A DNA stretch of 64,000 bases, taken from positions 1,314,501 to 1,378,500 of the forward strand of contig NC_134366.1 of NCBI RefSeq assembly GCF_035582795.1, written 5' to 3'. Shown piece after piece: positions 1 through 12,800 of this stretch; position 1 is the stretch's first letter, and each line of letters opens with the position of its first letter. The notes under the pieces were generated by a model, which made no database searches, was not told the origin of the DNA, and was given only the letters and a program-made list of their open reading frames with translations. Both the position numbers and the translations under genes were made by a program. The stretch comes from Mycteria americana. Taxonomy: Eukaryota > Chordata > Aves > Ciconiiformes > Ciconiidae.

Positions 1-372
1 GGTGGCTGCTCTGGGTCTGGCCTCAGGCATTATCCTGGTCCTCCTGCTCTTCTGCCTGTACAGGGTGTTCTGCCCCAAGAACTATGGGCAGAACGGGCTC
101 TCGCACAGCAGGAGGAAGAGGGGGGACCTCCCCTGTGACGATTACGGTTACTCCCCACCCGAGACTGAGATCGTCCCCTTGGTTCTCAGGGGTCACCTCA
201 TGGTAGGTCAGAGGGGTGCAGTCCTTACAAAAAAGGCATTTTACCGACTTGCGCCACACATCTTCCGTTTTCTTTGTTTTATTTAAGTGACAGCCCTCAC
301 GAAGGACAGACCAGCTATGCAGCCTTAGCGTAATGCAGCCGTGGAGGCTAACAGCTGGGGCGAATTTTTTAT

Positions 373-412
<40 letters not shown>

Positions 413-3400
413 GTAGTGGGATATTGTAGCCTGAAGTTTCCTGTAGGACTTTTCCATTTCTTCCTGGGACTCGTTCTGAGCTTCTTGGAATTGCTGTTAT
501 TACCTTCTCTGTGTAGCCAGCTGTTGGCTTTTATTGGCTGGGCTGATCCAGCCTTCCTTGCTGGGGTAGCTCTAGATTCCTGGTATTTAATGCCTACTGG
601 ATCCTTTTTTTCCTGCTTCCCAAAAGTTAGCGCATATTTTGAGGCTGTTAAATGTTGTTTCCAGTGCTAAAAGCATCCATGGGTTTGCACAGAAGTGTGC
701 TGCTGCTCAGTTCACTCATTTTTCTTGAGGGGAAAGATGGTTCTTCCCATTCTGAGATGAAACAAAGCCCTCGGGCACCCAGTCAGATGGAGTTTGAAAC
801 ACTGTGCCACGTCTTCCAGTGAAGCTGCACCTCTGTTCCTGATCCTGTCATCTCTTTGGGCCATACTTTGTCAGGGAAAGGGAAGACAGACAGAGTCTGT
901 TCGATTTGCAGCAGTCTAGTGCAAATCTAGGACTCCGGGCAAAGATGTATACGTGTTCTCAGAGTATCCCTAGGTTGCTAAGCCAGCCACGTAGTTTTGA
1001 CATAAAATTTATCACCTATATAGTTCCTCAGTCACACGCAAGGTGATTGTCAGAATCCAGAGGCCTCGGTGGTGCTACACGCTCAGCTGTGCTTGTTCTT
1101 CCTTCCCAGGACATCGAATGTCTGGCTAGTGATGGGATGCTGCTTGTCAGCTGCTGCCTGGTGGGGCAGATCCGTGTGTGGGATGCTCAGACTGGCGACT
1201 GCCTCACCGTTATTCCCAAACCGAGGTAAGTGGTGTCTGTCCCAAGTCATTCAACCGCGGGCAGGTGCCTCCGCAGTCGCTGCTCAGCAGCTGGTGCAAA
1301 CCCCTCTGTAAGAAATCAGAATCTCCGACAGTAGAGGTGGAAGGACTGAGCTTTTATTACTGTGTTTTAGGTTGCGAAGAGACAGCAGTGGCATCTTTGA
1401 TTACCAGGAAAGCTGGGATCATAGTCCAGATGGCAAGAATGGTCTGGATGACTCTTTTGAGAACAGTCACCAGCTCAAAAGGATGCTCAGCCCTCCCCAG
1501 CCTCCGCTTTTCTGCGACCAGCCAGACCTCACGTCTCTCATTGACACAAACTTCTCCGAGCAGGTGAAGGTGGCCGAGTCAGAGACGCGGCTCCGTGCTG
1601 TCGGCAGTCGCCAGAAGGAGACCGGGTATGACTTCAGCAGCCTGGTTGGTAAAGTGTATGAAGAGCACAGCACCTCCAACTGCATGAACTTCGCTGGCCT
1701 CTCAGCCCCGCACGGACAGACTGGCTTCTGCGTGGGGAGCGGCAGTCCCCGCTCCCTGGGCTGCGGGACTGAGGAGGGAGGCTGCAGCAGCCGCAGAAGG
1801 AGCCTGGGGGACGAGTCTTTTACGGGATTTGACAAATCGTCACCGCTTCCTTCCTGGGGAGGAGACTTGGAGAGCTCTGTCTGGAGCCTGGACCTGCAAG
1901 GGAACCTGATTGTGGCTGGCCGGAGTAACGGGAAGCTGGAGGTGAGGAGCGAGGCTCACTGCCAGCCCAGGCACTGGGTCAGCTGCCAGCAGCTCTTTAA
2001 GACTGAAGAAGCTTAAAGATTGCCATGTCATTAAGTCATGTTACCGGTCGGTCATGAAATAAGGTAAAATTAATAGGAATTCTACAGGAATGATACAGGT
2101 TTTGAAGCAAATTTTAATCCGAAATTTAAATCTCCTCCAATGAGAAACTTTCAGAATTAGTTTAATTTTAATTTTCTTTTTGGAAATTAAGTCAGAATTT
2201 TTCCTTCAAAGTAAATGCAGGGGTTTTTTTAAACAAACACATTTTGAAATAGAATTTTTAATGATTTTTGACCTGTGCTCCGTGTGGGTGGCTCTCATTC
2301 TTCCCAACAAAGACACAGGCAGGCCACTCCATTGTTTTCTGTGTCCTTTAAATATGCTTTTGAGCTCAGATACCTTCTCCCGAGCAGCTGCCTTGAGACA
2401 CTGACTGAATTTTGCTGCTGAATCTTCTTTCCAGTCCACATCGCAATATTGCTTCAAAATCCGGAGCACTTCATGCTCGGAACAGGGCGGATGTGGGGCT
2501 GACCGGGGGCGAAGAGGGGTGCTGCAGAGCTGGGAACGGGGAGCGTGCAGCAGGAGCCAGTGCTGCTGCGGGGGGGGTGCGTGGTGCACCGGGGCTAGCG
2601 TTCATTGTGACCCCAGTGAGAAAGGCACGCAGATTGTGAAGTGTTGGTTAAAAGACCATTTATCGGCAGTAACGCTAGAAGGAGAAAGAGGATAGTGTGA
2701 TCTTACGTTGTGGGGAGCCCCATGGCCCATTGGACAGACCTCCCGTCAGAGCACGGCACACCGTGTGGATCGTGTCCCTGGAGAGGTCGGCCGGCACTGT
2801 GGTCCTTAGAGCTCTTAGGAGATTTTCTTCGAAGAAAAGAATTCTATTCATCATTTCTGCCATCAAACAAAAGGATGTTCACTTGAGAACTTGCTGCTTC
2901 ACTTTAAGGTAGATAGATAGAAGGATAGTGATGATTGTAATCAGCAGTGCCAAGCGGGCATTTCCTACAGGCTCCTTCATTACGATCAGACAGCTCAGGG
3001 GGCAGGGGATATATGCGGCACGGCACAGGTTAGCTGCTGCGTGGATCACCGACTCCTGGATCTGCGACGGTCAGGATCACAGCAGTAACCCTTTCTCCTT
3101 CCAGGTTTGGGATGCTATCGAGGGGACCCTCCGTAGCAGTAATGATGAAGGTCAATCCGGCATCACAGCGCTCGTCTTCCTGAACAACAGGTAATTGCGT
3201 TTGTGCTCGGTGATGTCCTGCGAGGGGAGGAGAACACGTGGTGTAAGCCAGGACCGCAGCCCTGGCCCTCCTGCCGTGGAGGTGGAACAGCTCCAGACGG
3301 CAGAGGCTCAGCTGGGAAGTCTCTTCCTTCCCACGCATCCACCTCTCAAGCTGGGCATGGTGGAGCGAGCTTCCCTAGGTCCAGGTCTGTGCCAGCAGCC

Positions 3401-6400
3401 ACTTCTTCTTCACACAGATACTCAGTCTTTCTCGTAGCTGAATATCCAGAATAATTCCAGGCTGGGAGACGGGGCCTTTGGGTCACTGGTTTCTGTGTGC
3501 TGTTATTCAAGAGGCACTGCCATCTGCCCGTTTATTCTGTGGTCTGAGCTTAATATAATTTCCCAGCCCTCTTCCTGGCAATCAGGAGTGCCTCCTCACA
3601 GGGGGAGCCTGCGTGGTTTGTGCTCTGCCTCCGAAGGTGACTGCTCTCATGGCTCCTCACCCCGTGGGAGCAGGGAACGACTTCTCCTCATGTGCCTGTG
3701 TTTCTCCCTCAGGATCGTCGCTGCCCGGTTGAATGGCTCTTTAGATTTCTTTTCGCTAGAGACACACACGTCCTTGAATCACCTGCAGTTCCGAGGTAAG
3801 CAAGCATCCGAGTGTGCACAGTTCTGAGCTCTGCTGAGCCTTTTCCTCTTCCCTTGCCTTCTTGCAGCCGACTCTTCCTCACACCCACTTCATCGGCTTT
3901 TGTAATAATGCTCTGCTCCAAACACCCTGTGCTGCAGGATGCTGAACCAGCTGCTGTGGGAATACTTTGGGAGTTCCCTATGCAGGGAGAGCGTCTCAAG
4001 GGCTGGTTTTCTCCAGTGCGTAGGTCTGGAGGCCGAGACATGCGTTCCAGGGTCAGCTCTGCCCCGTACCTCTTTCCTCTCCCACTTCTCACGTATTTTC
4101 TCCTTCAGCAAGGTCTGTTCTCACTCATTTGCACACCACGTAGCCCCGCACAACCACGATACAGCTCAGGGCCTCAGCACAACCACGACACACTGTGCCA
4201 CTTCTTCATACAGATACTCAGTCTTCGTAGTAGCTGAATATCCAGAATACTACTTTTCTGTGGTGGTACCTGCTTTGCAGCGCAGTGGCTCCTTTGGTTC
4301 TGGAGTGGCCTGGAGGGGAGAGAAGCCCTGGCCTTACTCTGGGAGAATGGTTGCATTCCTGGGGGCATGCCCTGGGATCCGCCAGCTGTAGATCTGGAAG
4401 TGGAGCAGGCTCTGCAGGAGAGGACTGGCTGTGGAAACGATATTTCCCCGTAGGGCACAGAGAGTCTTAGTCTTGCGCCCAGCTGTCTGTTCTGCCCCTC
4501 TGACCAGGGTAACCACCGTGCTCTTGGGCTTCAGGGACCTCAGTCTTGCACAAGACTTACTGCGTAGGGGCTGCTGATCTGTAGGAGGGAGTTCTGCTGC
4601 TGAGGACCCTGTTGGAGACCCTCACTCCAGTTGTTCATGAGCGCTGAGCAGCTGTAGCTTCTGTTGGTGTCAGCCAGAGTGCCGACTGTTTGGCTCTTTG
4701 GAGGAGCGGGTTCAAATTCCTTAAAGTTCAGCATCCAGGCACCCCTGATATCACACCATTTCCGGGTGATACTAGTCTTGGAGCGCAAGGCTGCGTCTGC
4801 TGCACTGAGGACTTACCTGTGTGTCTCGCCACAGGAGCCCCGAGCAGAAGCAGCATCCCGTCCTCCCCCGTGTTCAGCAGCAGCGACGTCATCATGTGTC
4901 AGCTCACCCACACCGTGTCCTGCGCCCACCAGAAGCCGATCACGGCGCTGAAGGCTGCGGCTGGACGGCTGGTCACTGGCAGCCAGGACCACACTCTGAG
5001 AGTAAGGCTTCCTCGGCTGCAGTCCGGGGCTGCTGCTGCCCTGTAAGCGGTGGGGTGTGGGTGCTTATCCGTCCTGTGGACGTTGTGGGACGTGAGCTTG
5101 TCTCGTACGTGGGCGGGGGGCAAAGCTGACGCGTGTACATGCACAAAGGTAGATGAGTGTTTGGGGCGGTGTGGTTGGAGTCCAATCCAGTGCGTTCCTG
5201 AAGCTCCCCGTGTTATATTCGTCTGCCTGGATGGGGCTCCTCGATGGAGTTAGGACACCCCTGTGAGAGGTATCTTACTAAACAGAGTGTGAGATCCTCT
5301 TGCCTTAGGGCTGGGTGACTTCATGCATAGCAAGGCGTGAATAGTCATAGAAGCATTTAGGTTGGAAAAGACCTTTGAGATCGTTGAGTCCAACCGTTAA
5401 CCCAGCGCTGCCAAGCCCACCACTACACCATGTCCCTGAGCACCTCATCCAAACGGCTTTTAAATACCTCCAGGGATGGGGACTCCACCACTGCCCTGGG
5501 CAGCCTGTGCCAGTGCTTGGCAACCCTTTTGGTGAAGAAATTGTTCCTAATATCCAGTTAATTAATTAATCCAAGCCTTCCCCTTGTCCCTTCCAGCAGC
5601 AGCTGGCCCCTTCAGCCATGCACGTTGCTTCCCTGCCCTGTCACTGCCCGACAGGCATTACCCTCTTCCCCTGCCCTCAGTAGCAGCATCCAGCGCCCTC
5701 ACTGTCCTGAATCGCCGACAGGCTCCGACTCTGCCGTGGGAGGGGGATGACAGTAAGGAAGATAAAGTGAGGTCTGTTGCTTCGTTAGCAAGAGCGATAA
5801 GGCCGAGGTAGTACCGTTCTGCAGCACGGCTGCCCTGCGGACACTCACATCTGCCTCTTCTGCCCCTGCAGGTGTTTCGGCTAGAAGACTCGTGCTGTTT
5901 GTTCACGCTGCAGGGTCACTCAGGAGCAATCACGGCTGTGTACATCGATCAGGTAAGGTGCAGCTGGCTCTGCACCGAGAAGAACGTCCTTTATCTAAGG
6001 CTGCTGAGCCACTGGTTCAGCCAGAGGGACCCAGCTGGGACCCTCTTCTGGTTGGCACACGGAGAAGTTGATGTGTGCTTCTCTGAGGGCGCAAAGGGTT
6101 CGCTGGCCGCTGTAACGGCGTGCTCAGCGTGTGCCTGACAAGCTGAACCATTATTTTCCCATCCAGCTAACTGCGAGCTCAGCAATCCCTTCCCCTGGAG
6201 GTGGTTTGTCTCCCTGCCCTGTTTGGAGCAGGAAACCCCATTCCCGCTCTACCCCTGCTGCCGGCTCAGCCGTTCTGAACCGCAGCTCTGAAGCCAGGGA
6301 GGCCTCTGACGGCAGAGCCGGGAGCAGGGGCTGAAATTGGCCCAGGAAATGCTCCCTGCCCTGAGAGTGTCTGCCCTCCTGGGGACCGGCTGTCTCCCGG

Positions 6401-7782
6401 GAGAGGCAGCGGAGGCTTAGCTGAGCTGATGCACAGTCTGCGCTGCCAGGGCTGGAGAGGTGAGCAAGGCTAACGACAGGGCCTGGCAGAGCGTGCCCTG
6501 CTCGCCAGCGAGCCCCCAGGGGGGCTTCGCCTACCAGCTCCCCTTGGAAAGAAGGAGGAGAGCCACACCTGCGCGCCTTACAGCTCCGTTTAAATGAATT
6601 CAGGTCTCCCTGCAGCTGGGAGTCCTGGTGGGCTTGGGGTTTTGTTACCTCCAGCCTGCTCGAATGCAGGTACACAGGCAGGGAGGACACCGAGCTGGCA
6701 GTTCGGCTTTCCGTCCCGCATTCCTGCGGCCTCCTACAGCCTGGGCGTGCGCCCGGAGCACTGCAAGTGCTTGCCTACGGAACTGGCCTGTGCGCTCAGC
6801 GGCTTCCCGTGTCCGTGGCACTGCGAAGCCCCGGGGTGCGATGGAACGGGCACTGTCCGCCGCCCGCTGAGGTTCCTGACCTGGTTCTGCCCGTGTCCTT
6901 GCAGACGATGGTGCTAGCGAGCGGAGGCCAGGACGGTGCCATCTGCCTTTGGGATGTGCTGACGGGGAGCAAGGTCAGCCACATGTACGCCCACCGAGGG
7001 GACGTCACGTCCCTCACCTGCACAACGTCCTGCGTCATCAGCAGCGGCTTGGACGACGTGATCAGCATCTGGGACCGCAGCTCGGGGATCAAGCTCTATT
7101 CTATCCAGCAGGTTGGTAGCTGGGGAGCAGCCAGGGAAAGCTTAAGGGTGCTTCTTTGCGTTTCTGGACCCCACCAAACCCCGCAGACCACCTCTGCTGG
7201 GCTTGGAGCGTGAAGGGAATCTCTCTTTAAACTCCACGTGCTTTGGAAAACTTTCCTGTTTGTAAATACAATGCGCAAGAGCTCAGAAAAGACCGAATCT
7301 GTTGCTTGGCCAGACTGCGCTGTCCCGGCTGCGAGGCTCTGCGGCCCCATTGCAGCACGTGTGCGCCCGCGGGGCCGGGCTGGCAGAGGGGCTGCGCCTA
7401 AACGGCCTCTTCCCAGCCACGGCGAGGGCTGGCCGCAGAAGCGGCGTGGGCAGGCTGCTGCCCTCCCTCGCGGAGGAGCTCCTGCCCGGATGCCTGCCGT
7501 GGGCTTGGCTCGCTGACGTGCTCTCATTCCACACAGGAGATGGGCTGCGGTGCCAGCCTGGGCGTGATCTCCGACAACCTGCTGGTGACAGGAGGCCAGG
7601 GCTGCGTCTCCTTCTGGGACATCGGCTACGGCGACCTGCTCCAGACCGTCTACCTGGGGAAGAGCAACGAGTCGCAGCCCGCGCGGCAGATCCTCGTGCT
7701 GGAGAACGCCGCCATCGTCTGCAACTTCGGGAGCGAGCTCAGCCTGGTCTACGTGCCCTCGGTGCTGGAGAAATTGGACTGA
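1..7782 (+). CDS. SCAP: SREBP cleavage-activating protein, C-terminal half (5' part lies left of the window)
   Basis: SCAP escorts SREBP precursors from the ER to the Golgi when sterols are low. Its C-terminal WD40 domain, on the cytosolic side, holds the SREBP regulatory domain. Coding exons by GT/AG and phase: 1-202 (entered mid-exon), 1110-1225, 1371-1941, 3105-3190, 3713-3795, 4835-5001, 5872-5952, 6905-7111, 7537-7782 (TGA at 7780-7782). They give 585 residues, about the last 45% of the ~1,280-residue human protein. The first exon encodes the last membrane helix ([18 protein letters not shown]), then a basic linker and the CDDYGY / [14 protein letters not shown] stretch. WD-type units follow: [90 protein letters not shown], ending [13 protein letters not shown]. 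The large exon 1371-1941 holds the poorly conserved Ser-rich insert. Every junction keeps frame and no lesion is seen. Identity rests on recalled human SCAP, near-identical over the WD blocks. Confidence 0.97.
377..408. repeat. (TA)n simple repeat
   Basis: About 32 bases of uninterrupted alternating TA in a SCAP intron, preceded by two T runs. Ordinary microsatellite. Confidence 0.9.
5341..5570 (-). mobile_element. CR1 LINE, 3'-end fragment
   Basis: The plus strand reads as the reverse complement of a CR1 3' end: ATAGAAGCATTTAGGTTGG, then AAAAGACCTTTGAGAT, ACGGCTTTTAAATACCTCC, GGGGACTCCACCACTGCCC and GAAGAAATTGTTCCTAATAT. The element therefore lies on the minus strand, in the SCAP intron 5002-5871. 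About 230 bp, heavily 5'-truncated, no coding part kept. CR1 is the main LINE of birds and other sauropsids. Confidence 0.88.
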
Positions 7783-8650
7783 GGAGGAGGAGGGGCAGGC
7801 GCTGGAGCCTGGGTGGAGCGAGGCAGGTGGGACGGGGCGCCCGGGCCCCTGCTGGAGCCGAGGGCAGCGTAGGCAGAGGAGGGGTGGGCCGTGGGCAGTG
7901 CCGCGCAGCTGTCCGCGGCTGAGGGGACGGGGACACCAGCTCCATCGTTGGTCCGTGCCTCTGTCGCCTTCCCTCCTCGTAAACTGGACTCTTGTCACCC
8001 AACGGTCTGCAGGGCCCCAGCCCTCCTCTTCTCCACGGTTCCTGCATCTTCTGCGCGGTCGCCGGGGCTCCCCCGAGGTGCGCGTGGTCCCGGGGCTGGT
8101 GCAGAGGGACACGCGGGGGCTGCGGGGACGGAGCGCCCGAGGCGCTGAGCTCTGCTCCGGCACCCTGCTCGGGACGGGACAGGAGACAGGGACAGCGTGT
8201 GGTGGTGGCGGCTCCCCGGCGAGACCGAAGGACGGCAGCGGGTGTGGGAGCGCGGCACAGAGCGCGGCAGTCTTGGCGCCTGTCTCGGCAGGTTCCAGCT
8301 CGTTCGCAGCCCCGGAGGCAGCGGGGCCCTGCCTGCTCCCAGCCCGCCTTTGCAGGAGGCTCTGCAGCGGCCCTGCCAGCCCGGCGCCTGCTCCCGGGGC
8401 ACGGCGAACAGCCCGGCACGCCCGGCCTGGCCCGGGAGCGGCTGCGAGTGCGAGCCCCAGGCCGGAGAGGAGCAGCCGGGGGCCGCCGGCCCTCGGGGAG
8501 CCCCTGGCACCACCGGGAAGGACGGGGCTGGCCCTCCCTGGGCACTTGGCTTGGCCTCCACGTGCCTTAGAGCGCGGGCAGGGCCCCAGCCCGCCCGGCT
8601 CGGGGCCGGCCCTGCCCCGTGTGGGCTCTGTGCTGCAGCAGTCCCTGCCC

Positions 8651-8685
8651 TATTTATTTATATGCTGTATATATTTATTTATTAT
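8651..8685 (+). promoter_or_regulatory. AU-rich element in SCAP 3' UTR
   Basis: A 35-base island with several overlapping ATTTA pentamers (TATTTATTTATATGC, then ATATTTATTTATTATG) in otherwise very GC-rich UTR. ATTTA clusters are the class bound by TTP/HuR-type proteins and can control mRNA stability. The role here is inferred. Confidence 0.5.
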
Positions 8686-9510
8686 GGCAGGAGAGCGCGG
8701 GAGCAGCAGCCCGGCAGCGCCCACGCCGGCGCACCTGCCCTCGCTCCACCAAGCCGCCATGGCAGAGCCGCCCCGGGGCTCGGCCCCCGCTGCCGCACGG
8801 TCCTGGCACGGGACCCGCTCCCGCGCGCAGCCGCCCTTCCCGGCTTTCTCCTTCGCCCGGTTTGCAGCAATAGCACCTTCCTCCTCCTCCTCCTCCTCTT
8901 CCCGCTGCGGGGCCAGAGGAGGCTTCTCTCAGGTTGGGAGCGGGCAGGCAGCCCTTGCCCCATCCTCCCTGCAGCAACGGGGGAGAAACCCCCTTGGGGC
9001 AGGGGGAGCCGGCCCGACTGACGCTGGGCGAGCCAGGAGGGCTCGGGGCCGCAGCGGGACCCACGTGCCCGGCCCCGGGCTGGCAGCACCCCCGGGCGTG
9101 GGGCTTCTCCCCCAGGAACGCCTGCCCCGCGTGCTGGGGGCTCAGCTCCCCTCCCCAATTGCACTACAGGCCCCGCTCCAGCCCCGTGCAGCGGGGGACG
9201 AGCCTCGAGTTCCCATCCCGGAGCCGGGGCCCAACCCTTCCGCTAACGCTCCCTTCCCTCAAGTGAACGCCGATGACGTCTGTTAATCGAATCCTGGTGA
9301 CTGTAGAGGCAGCGCCGTGCCGGCCCCGGAGCACGGCGGGGGGGGGCCCCAAGGCCCGGGCGCTCCCCGGGGAGCCCCGGCCCCTGCCCGCAGCCCGGCT
9401 CCCCTCCGCGCAGCGCCGTGGGTGGCCTTAGCCCAGCTGTACGCTTTGTACTGTACAGGGGACGCTTTTTGTACCAGATCGTGTTTTATAACGTGTACGA
9501 GGACACCGCC

Positions 9511-9516
9511 ATTAAA
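9511..9516 (+). terminator. polyA signal of SCAP (ATTAAA)
   Basis: ATTAAA at the end of the 3' UTR, the common variant hexamer. It is the last such signal on the plus strand before the PTPN23 3' end. Confidence 0.65.
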
Positions 9517-9656
9517 CGGAACTAACCCGAGCGTGGCCGCGCCGCTGCCAGACCCCTCCTGAACCCACCGCCCGCCCTCGCAGCCCCCCCGGGACCCCCC
9601 CGGCCCAGGGCAGGGCAGGGAGCCGGGGGCCCAGCACCGCTGCAGATCAAACTCGC

Positions 9657-9662
9657 TTTATT
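9657..9662 (-). terminator. polyA signal of PTPN23 (AATAAA)
   Basis: TTTATT on the plus strand is AATAAA on the minus strand, about 220 bp past the PTPN23 stop codon. The two opposing signals (9511 and 9657) leave a tail-to-tail gap of roughly 100-140 bp. Confidence 0.75.
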
Positions 9663-9880
9663 TTAGTAGCAAAGAGCTGAAAAAGTCAGTTCTACTTGGA
9701 GCCAAATAACCTGGCGACCACCAATGTTACACCTGTACAAAGCAGAGGGACGGGGGGCGTAGGGGAAGGCAGACCCCCCCGCTCCCCCCCCTCGGGGTAC
9801 CCAGCCGCCGGGGGAGCGGGCAGGGGCCCAGGGCTGTAGTGCTGGGGCTGGGGGAGCCGGGGGGACCCCGCCCCCCCCCC

Positions 9881-12800
9881 TCACGTCTTGTTGAGCGTCC
9901 AGAGGGGGTCGAGCATGCTGAGGGGGTCGTCGCTGGGCCGGGGCCCCCGCAGGCCCTCGCCCGTCTGCGCCTGCAGGAAGTTCTGCTTGTTCATCCGCTG
10001 CTTGCCCTTGAGGGAGGCGTCCAGGGTGAAGGCCTCGGGCGTGAGGGAGGCCAGCAGCTCCAGCGAGGAGGAGGAGGGGGCGGCGGGGGCCGCCGGCTGC
10101 CCCCCGGGGGCCTCGGGGCTCTCCACCACATGGTTGCTGCTCTCGGTGTCACCGGCTGGCTCGGGGACGGGTGGGCCCGGTGAGGGCGGCTCGGGGACGG
10201 GGGCACCGACGCCGTCCATCGCGCCCTCGGGCAGCACCGGCCGCGGCTCCGCGTCCGCGGCATCCGGCGGGGGGGCAGGATCCGGCACCCAGCTCCCCCC
10301 GGGCTCCCCGCCGGCCCCTGCCGGCTTGATGCTCAGCTTGGCGATGGTGGCCTGGATGGAGCTGATGGGCATGTCCCCCCCCAGGACCAGGTCCTGGGGG
10401 TCCTGGTGGAAGTAGAGCTGCGGGAGAGAGGCCCCGTGAGCGGCGGAGCCCCCCAGCACCCACCCAGGCACCCCCCCACGCCGCACCCACCTTGGGGGAG
10501 GCACTGTTGGTGGCCTTGGGGACGGCGGGGGCACCCACGCCGTGGCGGTGCAGCACGTGCTCGGCGTGCAGCAGGACGGCCTCGTAGCAGAACTTGAGGT
10601 GGAGCTGCAGGGGAGAAGGAGGAGGAGGAGGAAAGCAGCAGCGTGAGACCCCCGGCAGCAGCCCCACAGCCCCAGGGTGGGGGACAGCGGCCCCCAGCCC
10701 CCTACCTTCTCCTGCAGCATGTGCTTGCGCTGCTGCCGCATCCGCTTCACCAGCTGGGCCAAGTCGGGGATGCCGTTGCCGGCCTCCAGCTCCTGCATGG
10801 CTGCGTAGAGCAGGCAGAAGGCCCCGGTGCGGCCCACGCCAGAGCTGCCGAGAGACCGGGGGGGGCGGGGGGCTGTGACAGAGCCGGGGGGGGGGGGCAC
10901 CCCGCAGCCCCGGCCCCCCAGGACCCCCCCGGCCCTGCTCACCTGCAGTGCACGACAACGGGGGTGTGGAGCGGGCGCTGGTGCAGGTAGTGGCCGTGCA
11001 CCTCCTGGATGAAGCGGAGCAGGCTCCCCTTGCTGTCGGGCAGGCCCCTGGGGGGGGGGACACACACGCACTCACTGGGGGGGGTCCCGCTCAACCCCCC
11101 CAGGAGGGGTCAGTGCTGCCCCACGCACCCTCCCCGCACCGGGGCCGGACCCTGAGGTCCCCTCCCGGCAGAGACGGAGCAGCTCGGGGGTGCCGTGGGG
11201 CTCCGGCCGGCCCCCCCCACCCTCCCCAGCCGCAGCAGGACCCCCTGCCACCCCCCCGCGCCCTGTCCCCCCCGTGCCATACAGCTCCGGCCAGGAGGTG
11301 AACTGGAGGTGGATGACGGTGCGCTTGAGGCTCTGGTCGCGGTACTGCAGCGTGATCATCCTCTCCACGTGGGTGGGGGTGACCTTCAGGCTGGTGAGGA
11401 TGAGGGTGATGGGTCCCTGCACCACGGGCTGGCCCCGCTCCGGGGGGAAGTACCGCAGCACCTTCTGCTGCGGGGAGGGAAGGGGCCGCCCCGTCAGGAG
11501 CCGTGCCCCCGGCGGCCCCGTAACGCCCCACTCGGGGCGACCGCCACCCCGCGGGGCTGCCGCGGGACCCCCGGCCCCGTCCCTCCCCGGCCCCCGTCAG
11601 GGCCCGGAGCCGCCGCACGGTGACACCGGCGCGCGAGGAGGGGCGAGGGATCCCACGGTCCCGTCCCTCGGGGCCGCAGCGAGCCCCGCCCCGGGCGGCT
11701 CCGCGAGCCGCGCGCCCAGGGAAGGGTCTACCTTGTCCAGCTCCTGCTCCGACACCAGCATGACGACGACGGAGACCTTCTGCTCGTAGATCATCAGCCA
11801 GAAGTCGGCGGCGGTGCCCAGCAGCGGGGCCTGGGTGGCGATGATGGTGGGGCAGTACGGCGAGAGGTCCTCCACCCTGCTGGCGTTGATGTAGTCGTCC
11901 TTGCCCGAGCGGAGGACGACGCGGTTCCTGTCGTAGGGCATGATGTCCTGGTGCCGGTTCTTCATGGAGTAGCAGCGGGCGATGGCGATGGAGAGCTGCC
12001 GGGCGTCCCGCTCCTGGGCGTCCTGCAGCTCCTTCCAGACGGCGTCCAGCTCGGTGGTGCCACCGGGCCCCGGGCGCTCCAGCCGCTCCACCAGCCCGCG
12101 GAAGCGGTCGAGCTCCGCCAGCAGCCGCAGGACTCGCTCCGGCTTCTCGTAGGGATCGTTCTCGATCAGCTGCACCGCCTTGGGCTTCTGCCCTTCCTTG
12201 GCGTCCGCCTTGGTGGGCTGCAGCAGGGGCTGCCCGACGGCCGCCTTGGAGCCCCCGTGCTGGCTCTCGGGGCTGGAGGACAGGAGGTCGTCGGTGGAGG
12301 AGCTCTGCCGCTGGAAGGGGGCCTCGCCGGGGCCCTGGGGGAGCGGGGCCGCGCCCGGCGTCAGCGAGGGCGGGGGTCTCTGCGGCAGGCTGCCGGAGCC
12401 GGGCACCAGCACCGGGGGCTGCATGGGCAGGGCCGGCTGCGGGGAGGGGGCCGGGGAGGGGACGAGGGGGCCCTGGACCACCGCCGCGGCCTGCATCTGG
12501 CCCAGGCCGGGGCTGGGAGAGGGGGCGACCTGGCCGGCGGGGGCAGGCGGCGGGGGGCCGCGGTGGGTCACGGCGCCGGGGGGCACCTGGCTGCTGGGGG
12601 GAGCGGGGCTGGGGCAGAAGGGCAGCGCGGGGGAGCCGGCGGGCACCGGCTGCAGCCCCCCCAGCGCGGCGTGCAGGGGCTGGGGGCCGCTCTGGCCGGG
12701 GGCCCTGGGGAAGGGCAGGGCCCCCGCGTGCGGGGCGAGCCCCTGCGGGGGCAGCTTCTCCTGCCCCGGGAGCTGGTAGAGCTGCGGTGGCAGGGGGGGC

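Larger units (their letters stand above)
203..7536 (+). other. SCAP introns (contents)
   Basis: Introns are 203-1109, 1226-1370, 1942-3104, 3191-3712, 3796-4834, 5002-5871, 5953-6904 and 7112-7536. All start GT and end AG. Apart from a TA simple repeat in the first and a CR1 piece in the sixth, I see no gene, RNA or array in them. 2030-2260 is noticeably AT-rich. Confidence 0.8.
7783..9535 (+). other. SCAP: SCAP 3' UTR
   Basis: About 1.75 kb of GC-rich sequence between the SCAP stop codon and a polyA signal at 9511-9516 (ATTAAA). It contains one sharp AT-rich island at 8651-8685. Long reading frames here (for example 7898-9286) come from base composition and resemble no protein I know. The 3' end is inferred from the signal; the cleavage site was not seen. 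Confidence 0.75.

Noticed and set aside
7898-9286. 462-codon plus-strand frame after the SCAP stop
   Set aside because: It lies in the SCAP 3' UTR; GC-driven, low complexity, contains the AU-rich island and has no recognised domain.
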